A DNA stretch of 64,000 nucleotides. It comes from Saccharomonospora sp. CUA-673 (GTDB lineage Bacteria; Actinomycetota; Actinomycetes; Mycobacteriales; Pseudonocardiaceae). Position numbers and translations under genes: made by a program. The notes under the pieces were generated by a model. That model ran no database searches. It was not told the origin of the DNA and worked only from the letters and a program-made list of their open reading frames with translations. Shown one piece after another: positions 17,589 to 27,518 of the stretch (positions are counted from its first letter, which is position 1; every line of letters begins with the position of its first letter). Location of the stretch: NCBI RefSeq assembly GCF_001942305.1, contig NZ_MKKE01000084.1, positions 62,001 through 126,000 of the forward strand. Direction: 5' to 3'.

Positions 17589-18245
17589 CGTGACGTCGGC
17601 GTGCTGCCGCACCCACGTGTGCATGACGACGCCGGCCGCCACGCCCGCGTTGATCGACCGGGTCGTGCCGAACTGCGCGATCGACACGACGAGCTCGGCC
17701 GCGGCCGCCGCCTCCGCCGACAGCCCCGGGCCCTCCTGACCGAACAGCAGCACGCACTCGCGGGGCAGCTCGGCCGTCTCGACGGGCACCGAGCCCGGCA
17801 TGTTGTCGACCGCGACCAGCGGCAACGCGCGCGCCCGCGCGAACTCGACGAGACCGTCGACCGTCGCATGGTGGTGCAGATGCTGGTAGCGGTCGGTCAC
17901 CATCGCGCCGCGCCGGTTCCACCGCCGCTTGCCGACGATGTGCACCGCCGCCACGGCGAACGCGTTCGCCGTCCGCACGACCGTGCCGATGTTGTGGTCG
18001 TGCTGCCAGTTCTCGATCGCCACGTGGAACGGATGCCGGCGGCTGTCCATGTCGGCGACGATCGCCTCGCGCCGCCAGTACCTGTAGGCGTCGACGACGT
18101 TCCGGCGGTCGCCCTCGGCCAGCAGCTCGGGGTCGTACCGCTCGTCGTTGGGCCACGGCCCCTCCCACGGCCCCACGCCGACCTCGGGATTGGCGCCCCA
18201 TTCGCTGGGCCCGGCCACGTTCGCATCAGACGTCACGCAGGCCAT
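17577..18245 (-). CDS. TrmH/SpoU family RNA methyltransferase
   Basis: A 222-residue SPOUT (knotted) methyltransferase. SpoU motif 1 is IENWQHDHNIGTVVRTANAF. Motif 2 is VLLFGQEGPGLS, and motif 3 is VSIAQFGTTRSINAGVAAGV. It has an N-terminal extension of about 60 residues. It transfers methyl from S-adenosylmethionine to a 2'-OH of tRNA or rRNA; the exact site is unknown. The ATG at 18245 has an acceptable upstream region. It is convergent with, and overlaps, the LacI-type gene by 12 bases. Confidence 0.88.
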   Translation of the reverse strand: MACVTSDANVAGPSEWGANPEVGVGPWEGPWPNDERYDPELLAEGDRRNVVDAYRYWRREAIVADMDSRRHPFHVAIENWQHDHNIGTVVRTANAFAVAAVHIVGKRRWNRRGAMVTDRYQHLHHHATVDGLVEFARARALPLVAVDNMPGSVPVETAELPRECVLLFGQEGPGLSAEAAAAAELVVSIAQFGTTRSINAGVAAGVVMHTWVRQHADVTSAW

Positions 18246-18265
18246 TCTCCGACCGGCGCCCCGAC

Positions 18266-18649
18266 TCAGCCGAGCCGGATCGCCTGCCGGCCCTCGGCCT
18301 CGCGCTGCTTGTGCAGCACGTAGGCCCCGGCGTACGAGCCGACGACCAACAGGATCGCCACGACCGCCACGGTCGGCAGCAACGACTCGGGCACGATGGT
18401 GCCGTAGATGTAGTGCTCGTTGAACCCGCCGGGCAGCGGGCCGAGTCCGCGCAGGTCACGCAAGTAGTCCTCGGCCACGGTCAGCGGGCACGGCAACGGG
18501 AACGCGATGACGGCGAAGCCCCACAGGGCGAACACGACGTGGACGTAGATCGTGCGCGGCCAGATCCACGTCAGGAAACCGCCGAGGCCGATGTACGCGA
18601 GCGCGACGAAGTGCGAGATCGTGACCAGCAGCGTCAGCAGCCACAACAT
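18266..18649 (-). CDS. DUF2784 family membrane protein
   Basis: A 127-residue protein with four predicted membrane helices. It carries the DUF2784 features FVALAYIGLGGFLTW, the CPLT motif after the second helix (FPLPCPLTVAEDYLR), and the GFNEHYIYGTIVPE loop before the last helix. The tail is basic (HKQREAEGRQAIRLG). The family function is unknown. It is probably downstream of an unseen minus-strand promoter in the 18650-18754 spacer. Confidence 0.85.
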   Translation of the reverse strand: MLWLLTLLVTISHFVALAYIGLGGFLTWIWPRTIYVHVVFALWGFAVIAFPLPCPLTVAEDYLRDLRGLGPLPGGFNEHYIYGTIVPESLLPTVAVVAILLVVGSYAGAYVLHKQREAEGRQAIRLG

Positions 18650-18754
18650 CGAACCCCACCTGCCCCGACCGACTCGGCGATGAGGGGCGACAAACCCCCT
18701 TCACACCGATTCAACGTACCGGTCGGGGCGGGCATTCCGCGTCCGCGAAAAGCG

Positions 18755-20380
18755 TTATCCCGTGGCAACCCGTTCGTGCAGCGCCGCGACGACGTACCGT
18801 GCCGAGTCCATCGCACCCGCCTGCCACGCGGTCTGGTAGCTGAGCCAGTCGCCCGCGAAGTAGACGTTGCCCGCCGCCTGGTTCAGCAGCTCGTACTCCG
18901 GCCCGCGCGACGACCACATGGCCCAGCCGCCCTCGACGTGCGGGGTGCGGTCCCACGCCACCGAGAACGAGTCCCGCAGGCCGCGGCGGTACTGCGCGCC
19001 GTGGATCCTCGCCCCCTCGGCCAGGGCGCGCCGCGTCCGCTCGGCGGGCGACAGTGCGCCGTAGGCCTCGGCCATCGGCCCCTCGTTGTAGTAGCCGACG
19101 AGGACCCCGTGTTCGCGGCCGAAGCCGTGGGACGGGTACCACATGCTGAGCAGGTCGAGATCGGTGTAGGTGATGCCGCCGTAGATGCCCTCGTCGAGCT
19201 CCCACCAGCGCCGGTCGTACTCGAGACCGAGCTTGCCCGCGGCCCAGATCTCCGGGGTGCGCAGGGCGTCGGCGACCGCCGGGTCGAGGTTCGTCGGCAG
19301 CTCGGCCATCAGGTGCGGCGGCAGCGTCGCGATGCAGAAGTCGCCGCGCAGCACGGTGTCCCCGTCGGCGCCGCGGTAGGTGATCTCGACGCCGTCGTCG
19401 GTGTTGCGCAGTTCGGTCACGGGCGCACCGGTGATGATCTCCGCGCCGTTGCCGCGGACGGCGTCGACCAGCGCGTCGACGATCGCGTCCATACCGCCGA
19501 CCGGCTGCAGCATCGTCATCGCCTGGTCGTGGCCGAGGTCGAGCTGCAGGTACCTGCCGAGCCCGCTCGACAACGTCTCCGACAGCGACGGCGTCGGGCC
19601 GAGCACGACACCTTCCTGGTCGGCCGCACCCGGCTGAACGGCGTACCCGCGCCTGCTGCTGCCCTCGTACACGAACCCGGTGTCGCTGCCGCCGATGTCG
19701 CCGAACCCGGACAGGAATGTGAGCAGTGCTTCCTTGTCGTCCGCGGTCAGCTCGCCGTCGAGGGCGCCGGCGTCGACGGCCTTGGACAGCAGTTCGGCCA
19801 CGTACCCGTGGTGGTCGGCCTTGACGGTGCGGTGCATCTGCGGATCGGCGCCGTCGCTGTGCAGGAGCGCGGCCGCGTTCGAACTGAGCAGCGGTTCGAG
19901 CCGCACACCGAGTTCGTTGCAGTAGTCCACGGTGATGTGGGACTGCGGAATGCGGCCGGGGCCGGCGTTGAGGTACGTGTCGGCGTCGTCGGTGAACTGC
20001 GCCGTCTGCGTGTTGCCGTCGAGGTCGGTGTCGGTGGTGCCGGCGCGCACCGTCCAGTTGCGGCCTCCGATGCGGTCCTTGGCCTCGAGCACGACGCAGC
20101 GGTAGCCGGCCTTGCCGAGTTCGTAGGCGGCGGTGAGGCCCGCGATTCCCGCGCCGAGGACGACGACGGTCGAGCCGCGCGCGTGCGCGGGCAGGTCGCC
20201 CTCGCGCGGTTCCTGGAAGTCCGGTGCGGCCAACGCCTGCGGTGCCGGCGCGAGCCCCAGCGCCCGCATCGACTCGAACATGACGCCCGCGCCGCCGGCG
20301 ACGCCGATCGACCGCAGCAACGTCCGGCGGGTCATTCCCATTCGTTCGGTAAGCAAGGCCCCAGTCCCTTCGTTCGTCAC
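18755..20380 (-). CDS. Exported flavin monoamine oxidase (L-amino-acid oxidase type)
   Basis: A 541-residue FAD amine oxidase. A Tat-like signal (TRRTLLRSIG, then a hydrophobic stretch to AQALA) occupies the first 50 residues. The FAD-binding motif VVLGAGIAGLTAAYELG is followed by EAKDRIGGRNWT. The C-terminal FAD motif is GNVYFAGDWLSYQTAWQAGA. It would deaminate amines or L-amino acids outside the cytoplasm, making H2O2. The frame opens with GTG at 20380, but ATGs at 20341 and 20335 put the Arg-Arg pair closer to the start and are also credible. Confidence 0.85.
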   Translation of the reverse strand: MTNEGTGALLTERMGMTRRTLLRSIGVAGGAGVMFESMRALGLAPAPQALAAPDFQEPREGDLPAHARGSTVVVLGAGIAGLTAAYELGKAGYRCVVLEAKDRIGGRNWTVRAGTTDTDLDGNTQTAQFTDDADTYLNAGPGRIPQSHITVDYCNELGVRLEPLLSSNAAALLHSDGADPQMHRTVKADHHGYVAELLSKAVDAGALDGELTADDKEALLTFLSGFGDIGGSDTGFVYEGSSRRGYAVQPGAADQEGVVLGPTPSLSETLSSGLGRYLQLDLGHDQAMTMLQPVGGMDAIVDALVDAVRGNGAEIITGAPVTELRNTDDGVEITYRGADGDTVLRGDFCIATLPPHLMAELPTNLDPAVADALRTPEIWAAGKLGLEYDRRWWELDEGIYGGITYTDLDLLSMWYPSHGFGREHGVLVGYYNEGPMAEAYGALSPAERTRRALAEGARIHGAQYRRGLRDSFSVAWDRTPHVEGGWAMWSSRGPEYELLNQAAGNVYFAGDWLSYQTAWQAGAMDSARYVVAALHERVATG

Positions 20381-20488
20381 GAGGAACGGGACATTCTGCC
20401 GGTTTACCCCACCCTGATGGGTGATCGCGCCGTATCAGTTGCGTTAGGAAACGCCCGCCGAGGTTGCACCCGAGGGCCGGCCAGGGGG

Positions 20489-21049
20489 TTAGAGGCCCAG
20501 GTCGTCGAGGTCGAGGAGGTAGCGGTATTCGAGGCCGGCGGCTTCGATGGCCTCACGGGCCGCGGTGCCGCGGTCGACGACCGTGGCGACGCCGACGACC
20601 GTCGCGCCGGCCTCGCCGAGCGCCTCGACAGCCGTGAGCACGCTGCCGCCGGTCGTGGACGTGTCCTCCACCGCGAGCACGCGCTGCCCGGCGACCTCCA
20701 TGCCCTCGATCCGCCGCTGCATGCCGTGTTCCTTGAGGTTCTTCCGCACGACGAACGCGTCGAGCACCATGCCGTCCGAGGCGGCCGAGTGCAGCATCGA
20801 CGTCGCCACCGGGTCGGCGCCGAGGGTCAGCCCGCCGACGGCGACGTAGTTCCAGTCCGCCGTGAGCTGCCGCAGCAACGTGCCGATGAGGGGCGCGGCC
20901 GCGTGGTGCAGGGTCGCCCGCCGCAGGTCGATGTAGTAGTCGGCCTCGGCTCCCGATGCGAGGGTCACCTTGCCGTGCACCACGCACAGCTCGGTGACGA
21001 GCCTGGCCAGTTCGCTCTTCGCCGCTTGATCCAACGAGGGTGTCGCCAC
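20489..21049 (-). CDS. pyrE: Orotate phosphoribosyltransferase
   Basis: A 186-residue PRTase. The PRPP-binding signature is VLAVEDTSTTGGSVLTAV, and the orotate-side segment VTLASGAEADYYIDLR is characteristic of PyrE. It forms OMP from orotate and PRPP in pyrimidine synthesis. The GTG at 21049 gives a normal family N terminus. It lies 26 bases downstream of the SDR gene on the same strand and is probably cotranscribed with it. Confidence 0.93.
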   Translation of the reverse strand: MATPSLDQAAKSELARLVTELCVVHGKVTLASGAEADYYIDLRRATLHHAAAPLIGTLLRQLTADWNYVAVGGLTLGADPVATSMLHSAASDGMVLDAFVVRKNLKEHGMQRRIEGMEVAGQRVLAVEDTSTTGGSVLTAVEALGEAGATVVGVATVVDRGTAAREAIEAAGLEYRYLLDLDDLGL

Positions 21050-21075
21050 GGCTCGCAGTCTTACACGCGCCGCGA

Positions 21076-21839
21076 TCAGGTCCGGTCGCGCCCCGCGAAC
21101 AGCCCGCCGAGCCTGCGGATCAGTCCGCGCGGCAGGAACTTCCCGAGCGCGACGGCGAACTTGTACAGCGCGCCGGGCACCGAGATCGCCTTGCCGCGCC
21201 GCAGGTCGGCGAGTGCCTCGCGCACGACGACGTCGGCGTCGAGCCAGATCAGCTTCGGCCCGGACTTGCTCAGCCCCGCCCGTTCGTGGAACTCGGTGTG
21301 CGTGAATCCGGGGCACAGCGCCATGACGCGCACGCCCGACCCACGCAGCGCCGACGCGAGCCCGTCCGAGAACGACGTCACCCACGCCTTGCTCGCCGTG
21401 TAGGTCGATCCGCGGCCGGAGAAGAACCCGGCGACGCTCGAGACGTTGATGACGTCGCCGCGCCCGCCGCGCGCATCGCGGGGACGGCCGCGTGCGTCAG
21501 CTGCAGCACGGCGGTGACGTTGACGTCGAGCTGCTGGTTCAGTTCCTCGGCCGACACGGTCCAGAACTCGCCGGACAACCCGAAGCCGGCGTTGTTGACG
21601 AGCAGGTCCACGCCGGCGGCGACGCGTTCCTCGACGGCCGCGCGCCCCTCGGCGGTCGCCAGGTCGGCGGGCAGCACGTCGACGGCCACGCCGTAGCCCT
21701 CGACCAGCGCATCGGCCCGGGTCCGCAGCCGCGCCTCGTCCCGTGCGACGAGCACGAGGTCGTAGCGTTCGCCGGCGAGCTCGCGCGCGAAGGCCGCGCC
21801 GATGCCCGACGTCGCCCCCGTGATGACCGCGGTCGGCAT
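21076..21839 (-). CDS. SDR family oxidoreductase (frame broken near 21465)
   Basis: A 254-residue short-chain dehydrogenase of the DltE/SDR type once one base is added. The first half is read from ATG 21839 (ITGATSGIGAAFARELAG, NNAGFGLSG). The second half continues in another frame with the catalytic segment VINVSSVAGFFSGRGSTYTASKAW (Ser, Tyr, Lys all present). The break lies in the GCGCGGCGGGCGCGG stretch of the coding strand. The start overlaps the stop of the membrane protein upstream (TGATG), so translation is coupled. pyrE follows. Confidence 0.83.
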
Positions 21840-22657
21840 CAGCGGTTGGCACCTTCCTCACTGATGCCCTGGTCGGACGCCGAACCCGGCTCCGCACCAC
21901 TACCGGGACCGGCGGTACCGGCAGGGCCGCCCTCAGGCGCGGACCCCTGCGCGGGAACACCGGAAACACCCGGGGCCGGCATGTCGGACGCCTGGGGCGG
22001 CACGTACCGCTCCTCCATCGCCTCGGCCGACGGGTCGATGATGTCGGCGATCTCGCCGAGGTCGCGCAGCAGCCGCTCGAGCCGCGACGGCCCGACGTTG
22101 GGCGCGACGCTGGCCAGCACCCATTCCTCCTCGATCCACGCGACGCCGACGTCGCCGCCGAGCGCGTCGGCGGCCTCGACGAGTTCCTGCGTGACGAGCG
22201 CGCGGCCCGCGGTCACCTCGTCGGCGAACGCGTAGCGCTGCCCCACGGGGCCCAGCAGTTCCGGCATCTCGGCGCGCTGGAACGGCACGGACGCCAGCCA
22301 CAGCTCGAGCAGCACGGGCTGCACGCGGTTGCAGCGCACGGCGACGACGACCGACGGGATGACGCCGTCGGCGACGATGTCGAACACGAACACCGGACGT
22401 CTGCCGTCGGAGGTGAACGTCGACCCGGCGACCACGTTGACCGCGGCCTCCGCGCCGAAGTAGCCGATCGCGCCGCCGGACCATTCGCGCGGCAGCTCCT
22501 CGTCCTCCTCGACGTACTGCCAGCCGCGCAGCTCGGCCCAGCGCGCGCGTTCCCGGTTCCGGGAGCTCTCGCGCGCGCGATCGGTCATCAGCAGTGCGAG
22601 GCCCGCGACCGCGGCGACGGCCGCGATGACGAACCAGATCCACGCCGGAATACCCAC
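21839..22657 (-). CDS. Membrane-anchored hypothetical protein
   Basis: A 272-residue protein that I cannot name. Residues 1-23 form one membrane helix (IPAWIWFVIAAVAAVAGLALL). A cytoplasmic beta-rich domain follows (GWQYVEEDEELPREW to LLRDLGEIADIIDP), then a Gly/Pro/Ala-rich acidic tail of about 60 residues. Similar actinobacterial proteins carry the name DUF3137-like or simply hypothetical. I prefer the GTG at 22657, because the in-frame GTG at 22687 would put a charged stretch before the helix. It lies 60 bases downstream of clpB and is coupled to the SDR gene. Confidence 0.65.
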   Translation of the reverse strand: MGIPAWIWFVIAAVAAVAGLALLMTDRARESSRNRERARWAELRGWQYVEEDEELPREWSGGAIGYFGAEAAVNVVAGSTFTSDGRRPVFVFDIVADGVIPSVVVAVRCNRVQPVLLELWLASVPFQRAEMPELLGPVGQRYAFADEVTAGRALVTQELVEAADALGGDVGVAWIEEEWVLASVAPNVGPSRLERLLRDLGEIADIIDPSAEAMEERYVPPQASDMPAPGVSGVPAQGSAPEGGPAGTAGPGSGAEPGSASDQGISEEGANR

Positions 22658-22717
22658 GCGAGCAGCGTATCCCGCCGGGCCCGTCACGTAGAGGAGGCAG
22701 GCCGGACTCTCGCGTGA

Positions 22718-25346
22718 TTACGTGCCGCGCGTGACGACCAGCGTGTCGGACCCGCCGGAAATGTCCCCGTCGCCGAACTCCGGCACGTCGACGCGCACCG
22801 TGTCGCCGTCGCGGATCTCGCCCGCGAGCAGCTGTTTCGCCAGCTGGTCGCCGATCGCGGACTGGACGAGCCTGCGCAGCGGACGCGCCCCGTACACCGG
22901 GTCGTAGCCGCCGAGGGCCAGCCATTCGCGCGCCGCCGGGGAGACGTCGAGCGTGAGCCGGCGCTGGGCGAGCCGCTTGGCGAGCCGGTCGACCTGGATG
23001 TCGACGATCGCGCCGAGCTGCTCGGTGCCGAGGGCGTGGAACACGACGATGTCGTCGAGGCGGTTCAGGAACTCCGGCTTGAAGTGGGTCTGCACCACCG
23101 CCATGACGGCGTCGCGGCGCTGGTCCTCCTCGAGCGAGCCGTCGGCGATGGCCTGCGAACCGAGGTTGGACGTCAGCACCAGGATCGTGTTGCGGAAGTC
23201 GACCGTACGGCCCTGGCCGTCGGTGAGGCGGCCGTCGTCGAGCACCTGCAGCAGCACGTCGAACACGTCCGGGTGCGCCTTCTCGACCTCGTCGAGCAGC
23301 ACCACCGAGTACGGCCGCCTGCGCACGGTCTCGGTCAGCTGGCCGCCCTGGTCGTAGCCGACGTAGCCGGGCGGGGCGCCGACGAGCCTGGCGACGCTGT
23401 GCTTCTCGGAGTACTCGCTCATGTCGATGCGCAGCATGGCGCGCTCGTCGTCGAACAGGAACTCGGCGAGCGCCTTGGCCAGCTCCGTCTTGCCGACACC
23501 GGTGGGACCGAGAAACAGGAACGAGCCGGTCGGCCGGTCGGGGTCGGCCACTCCCGCGCGCGCCCGGCGCACGGCGTCGGACACGACCTTGACCGCGTCG
23601 GCCTGGCCGATGACCCGGCCGGTCAGCTCGTCCTCCATGCGCAGCAACTTGCCGGTCTCGCCCTCGAGCAGGCGGCCCGCGGGGATGCCGGTCCAGGCGC
23701 GACGACGTCGGCCACGTCGTCGGCCCCGACCTCCTCCTTGAGCATCACGTCGACGTCCGCCGGGCCCGCGCCCGAGCCGGAGGCGCTGTCGGCCTGCTCC
23801 AGTTCCTTCTCGAGCGCCGGGATCCGACCGTAGCGCAGCTCGGCGGCCCGACCCAGGTCGGCGTCGCGTTCGGCCCGGTCGGCCTCGCCGCGCAGCTGCT
23901 CGAGCTGCTCCTTCAGTTCGCGGACGCGTTCGATCGAGCCCTTCTCGTTCTGCCAGCGTGCGGTCAGCGCGTTCAGCTGCTCGCGCTTCTCGGCGAGCTC
24001 GCCGCGCAGGGCCTTCAGCCGGTCGGCCGAGGCGGCGTCGTCCTCCTTGGACAGCGCCATCTCCTCGATCTCGAGCCTGCGCACGGCGCGTTCGACCTCG
24101 TCGACCTCGACGGGACGCGAGTCGATCTCCATGCGCAGCCGCGACGCGGCCTCGTCGACGAGGTCGATCGCCTTGTCGGGCAGGAACCGCGCGGTGATGT
24201 AGCGGTCGGACAGGGTCGCGGCGGCGACGAGTGCGCTGTCGGTGATGCGCACACCGTGGTGCACCTCGTAGCGCTCCTTGAGTCCGCGCAGGATGCCCAC
24301 GGCGTCCTCGACGGACGGCTCGCCGACGAGCACCTGCTGGAACCGGCGCTCCAACGCGGCGTCGGCCTCGATGTGCTTGCGGTACTCCTCGAGCGTGGTC
24401 GCGCCGACCATGCGCAGTTCGCCGCGGGCGAGCATCGGCTTGATCATGTTGCCCGCGTCCATGCTGCCGCCCTCGCCGGACGCGCCGGCGCCGACGATCG
24501 TGTGCAGCTCGTCGATGAACGTGACGACCTGCCCGTCGGAGTCCTTGATCTCCTTGAGTACGGCCTTGAGGCGTTCCTCGAACTCGCCGCGGTACTTCGA
24601 CCCGGCGACCATCGAGCCCAGGTCGAGCGAGACGACACGCTTGTCGCGCAGCGATTCGGGCACGTCCCCGGCGACGATGCGCTGGGCGAGCCCCTCGACG
24701 ATCGCGGTCTTGCCGACGCCCGGTTCGCCGATGAGCACGGGGTTGTTCTTGGTGCGCCGCGAGAGCACCTGCACGACGCGGCGGATCTCGGTGTCCCGGC
24801 CGATGACCGGGTCGAGGTCGCCCGCCCTCGCGCGTTCGGTCAGGTCGACGCCGTACTTCTCGAGCGCCTGGTAGGTGCCTCCGGGTCGGGGTTGGTGACC
24901 CGCGCCGAGCCGCGGACCTGTGTGAACGCCTCGCGCAGCGCCTCCGGCGACGCGCCGTGCCGGGTCAGCAGCTGCGAGACCGGTCCGCCCTCGGCGGCCA
25001 GTCCGACGAGGACGTGCTCGGTGGAGACGTACTCGTCACCGAGCTCGGTGGCCAGCTTCTGGGCGTGCGTCAGCACCTTCACGGCGTGGCCGTCGAAGTT
25101 CGGCGACGACACGGTCGAGCCGGTCGCCGCCGGCAGCTTCGCGACGATCGACTCGAGCTCGTCGTGGATCGCCTGCGGGTCCGCACCGACCGCCGTGAGC
25201 AGCGGTCCCGCGAGCCCGTCGGACTGTGCCAGGAGCGCGCCGAACAGGTGCGCGGGCGAGATCTCCGGATTGCCCGCCATCGTCGCGGCCTGCGCCGCCG
25301 ACGAGATCGCCTGCTGGGTCTTCGTGGTCGGATTGAACGCGTCCAT
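22718..25346 (-). CDS. clpB: ATP-dependent chaperone ClpB (frame broken near 23699 and 24877)
   Basis: The disaggregase that works with DnaK, 876 residues after two one-base repairs. In order it has a Clp N domain, NBD1 (GEPGVGKTAI, TFIDELHTI), the coiled middle domain (about 410-530), NBD2 (GPTGVGKTEL, VVLLDEVEKAHP) and a C-terminal small domain (YGARPLRRLVQ). One base is missing in PDPEGTYQALEKYGVD near 24877 and another in DVVAAWTGIPAGRL near 23699. The three segments otherwise join exactly. An HspR operator sits upstream at 25447-25467. Confidence 0.92.
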
Positions 25347-25446
25347 CCCCTGTCCCTCTTCGCCTGTGTGTCACGTGGTGTGGCGTGGTTGTCCTCGTGG
25401 GCAGTCTCCCGGTCGGCCTGCCGTCACGTAGTCCAACGTCAGGAAA

Positions 25447-25467
25447 CTTGAGTCTGTTCCGCTCAAC
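25447..25467 (-). promoter_or_regulatory. HAIR operator (HspR site) upstream of clpB
   Basis: The sequence CTTGAGT-N7-GCTCAAC matches the HspR-associated inverted repeat CTTGAGT-N7-ACTCAAG at 12 of 14 defined positions. It lies about 100 bases upstream of the clpB start, in the spacer shared with the divergent symporter gene. HspR is encoded in this window at 36765-37205. Confidence 0.85.
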
Positions 25468-25594
25468 CCAGATGAGCGCTATGTGCGGTTTGCCGCCTAT
25501 ACCACGGATCGGGCCCTCCGGTTGTAACAACTCCGCGTAACAAACCCTGGGAAAGCCTTGTTTGAGCGAGCCCATCCGGGTCAATGTGTAGTCC

Positions 25595-27194
25595 ATGCCT
25601 GTACCGAGCGCAGCCTTGACAAACCCGCCGTCGTCGTCGGGAAACACCCACGTCCTCGCGGCCGAGAGTGGCGTCCTCGCCTCCATCGAGAACTGGGTGA
25701 ACGAGGTCTTCACCCCGATTTCCGACGGGTTCTCGGCCTTCGTCTTCGCCGAGATCACCCTGTTCGGGGTCAGCTTCCCCTGGATCGTGGCGTGGCTGAT
25801 CGTCGCCGCGGCCATCTTCACGGTGTACTTCGGCTTCATCCAGATCCGCCGGTTCAAACTCGCGATCCAGATCGTGCGCGGTAAGTACACCGACAAGGAC
25901 GAGCCGGGCGAGATCAACCATTTCCAAGCACTGGCCTCGGCCGTGTCCGGAACGGTCGGTCTCGGCAACATCGCCGGTGTCGGTGTGGCCGTCACCATCG
26001 GTGGTGCCGGTGCGACGTTCTGGATGATCGTGGCCGGCCTGCTCGGCATGTGTACCAAGTTCGTCGAGTGCACGCTCGGTGTGAAGTACCGCGAGGAGCA
26101 CGCCGACGGCACCGTCTCGGGCGGGCCGATGCACTACCTGCGCAAGGGCCTCGCCGAGCGCTTCCCCAACGCTTCGGCGTCGGCCTCGGCAGGGTCCTCG
26201 CCATCTGCACCGCCGTCGGCATCCTGTTCTTCGGCATCGCCGGCGGCAGCATGTTCCAGGCCAACCAGACGTTCTCCCAGATCAAGAGCGTCACGGGCGG
26301 CGACGAGGGGCTGTTCGGCAGCGACGGTTCGGCGCTGGTCTTCGGCATCATCCTCGCCACCGTCGTCGGCATGGTGATCATCGGCGGCATCAAGTCCGTC
26401 GGCGCCGTGACGAGCCGGCTCGTGCCCGCGATGGCGCTGATCTACATCGCCGCGTGCCTGCTGGTCATCCTCATGAACATCGGCAGCGTGCCGGACGCGA
26501 TCGTGCAGATCATCAGCGGCGCCTTCACCGGTGAGGGTGTCGTCGGCGGTGCCATCGGCGCCTGATCGTCGGCTTCCAACGTTCGGCGTTCTCCAACGAG
26601 GCCGGTCTGGGTTCCGCCCCGATCGCGCACTCCGCGGTGAAGACGAAGAACCCGTCGACCGAGGGCCTGGTCGCGCTGCTCGAGCCGTTCATCGACACCG
26701 TCGTCATCTGCACCATGACCGCGCTGACGATCGTCATCGCCAGCCCGCAGATGTGGACCGACACGCAGGCCACCGTCTTCGCAGGCGGCGACGCGCCCGA
26801 CAACGAGCAGGGCGTGGCCATCACGTCCGCCGCGTTCGGCACCGTGCTGCCCTGGTTCCCGTACGTGCTGACCGTCGCGGTCGTGCTGTTCGCCGTGTCG
26901 ACGATGATCACGTGGGGCTACTACGGCCAGAAGGCGTGGACGTTCCTGTTCGGCCGCTCGCGCATCGGTGAGCGCATCTACCAGGTGCTGTTCTGCCTGA
27001 CCGTCGTCGTCGGCTGCGTGCTGACGCTCGGCGCGGTGCTCTCCTTCGCCGACGCCGTGGTGTTCTCGTTGGCGCTGTTCAACATCATCGGCCTCTACCT
27101 CCTCATGCCGATCGTCAAGAAGGAGGTCAAGGGCTTCGTCGGGAAGATCAAGTCCGGCGAGATCCAGCACGTCGACAAGAAGACCGACGCCTGA
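25595..27194 (+). CDS. Alanine/glycine:cation symporter, AGCS family, copy 1 (frame broken near 26171 and 26562)
   Basis: A sodium- or proton-coupled amino-acid carrier of the AGCS (AlsT/DagA) family. Two one-base repairs give 533 residues, the same length as the paralogue at 27519. About eleven membrane helices are predicted. The family signature TVGLGNIAGVGVAVTIGGAG and the FSNEAGLGSAPIAHS segment are intact. The breaks fall at GERFPNA/FGVGLG (near 26171) and GAIGA/LIVGFQ (near 26562). It shares roughly three quarters of its sequence with copy 2. The divergent spacer to clpB holds the HAIR operator. Confidence 0.85.
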
Positions 27195-27208
27195 CACTCC
27201 CGCCGGTT

Positions 27209-27261
27209 GCCCCCGTGGGCCCCTTGGTCGTGTTCAAAGCAACCATGGGGCCCACGGGGGC
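27209..27261. terminator. Long GGGGCC palindrome (family copy 3), terminator-like
   Basis: Perfect 15-bp arms GCCCCCGTGGGCCCC (27209-27223) and GGGGCCCACGGGGGC (27247-27261) enclose a 23-base loop. The loop contains a further short pairing (TGGT/ACCA). It starts 15 bases after the stop of symporter copy 1, so termination is the natural reading. The core matches the elements at 169-276 and 6618-6724. The rest of the 27195-27518 spacer shows no gene. Confidence 0.7.
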
Positions 27262-27518
27262 ACTGTCGTTTCCGGGGTGGTCCACGTCACTCTGCACGCC
27301 GGTGACCGCACGGACCGTGATCAACTCGGCGCTCATCCGAGCTCCCGTTGCAGCTGCGAATGGTGGACCCGCAACGCCCGGAATACGCCATTCGGCGCAC
27401 TGACCTGCGCCGAGTGCCCGAGCGAGGACCTACACGGATCAGGATTCTCGATAACACGCTGTAACAAAACGGTCCTTTGTCTTGCCCTACACCATTCGTT
27501 CAGGTCAACTACCTGACC

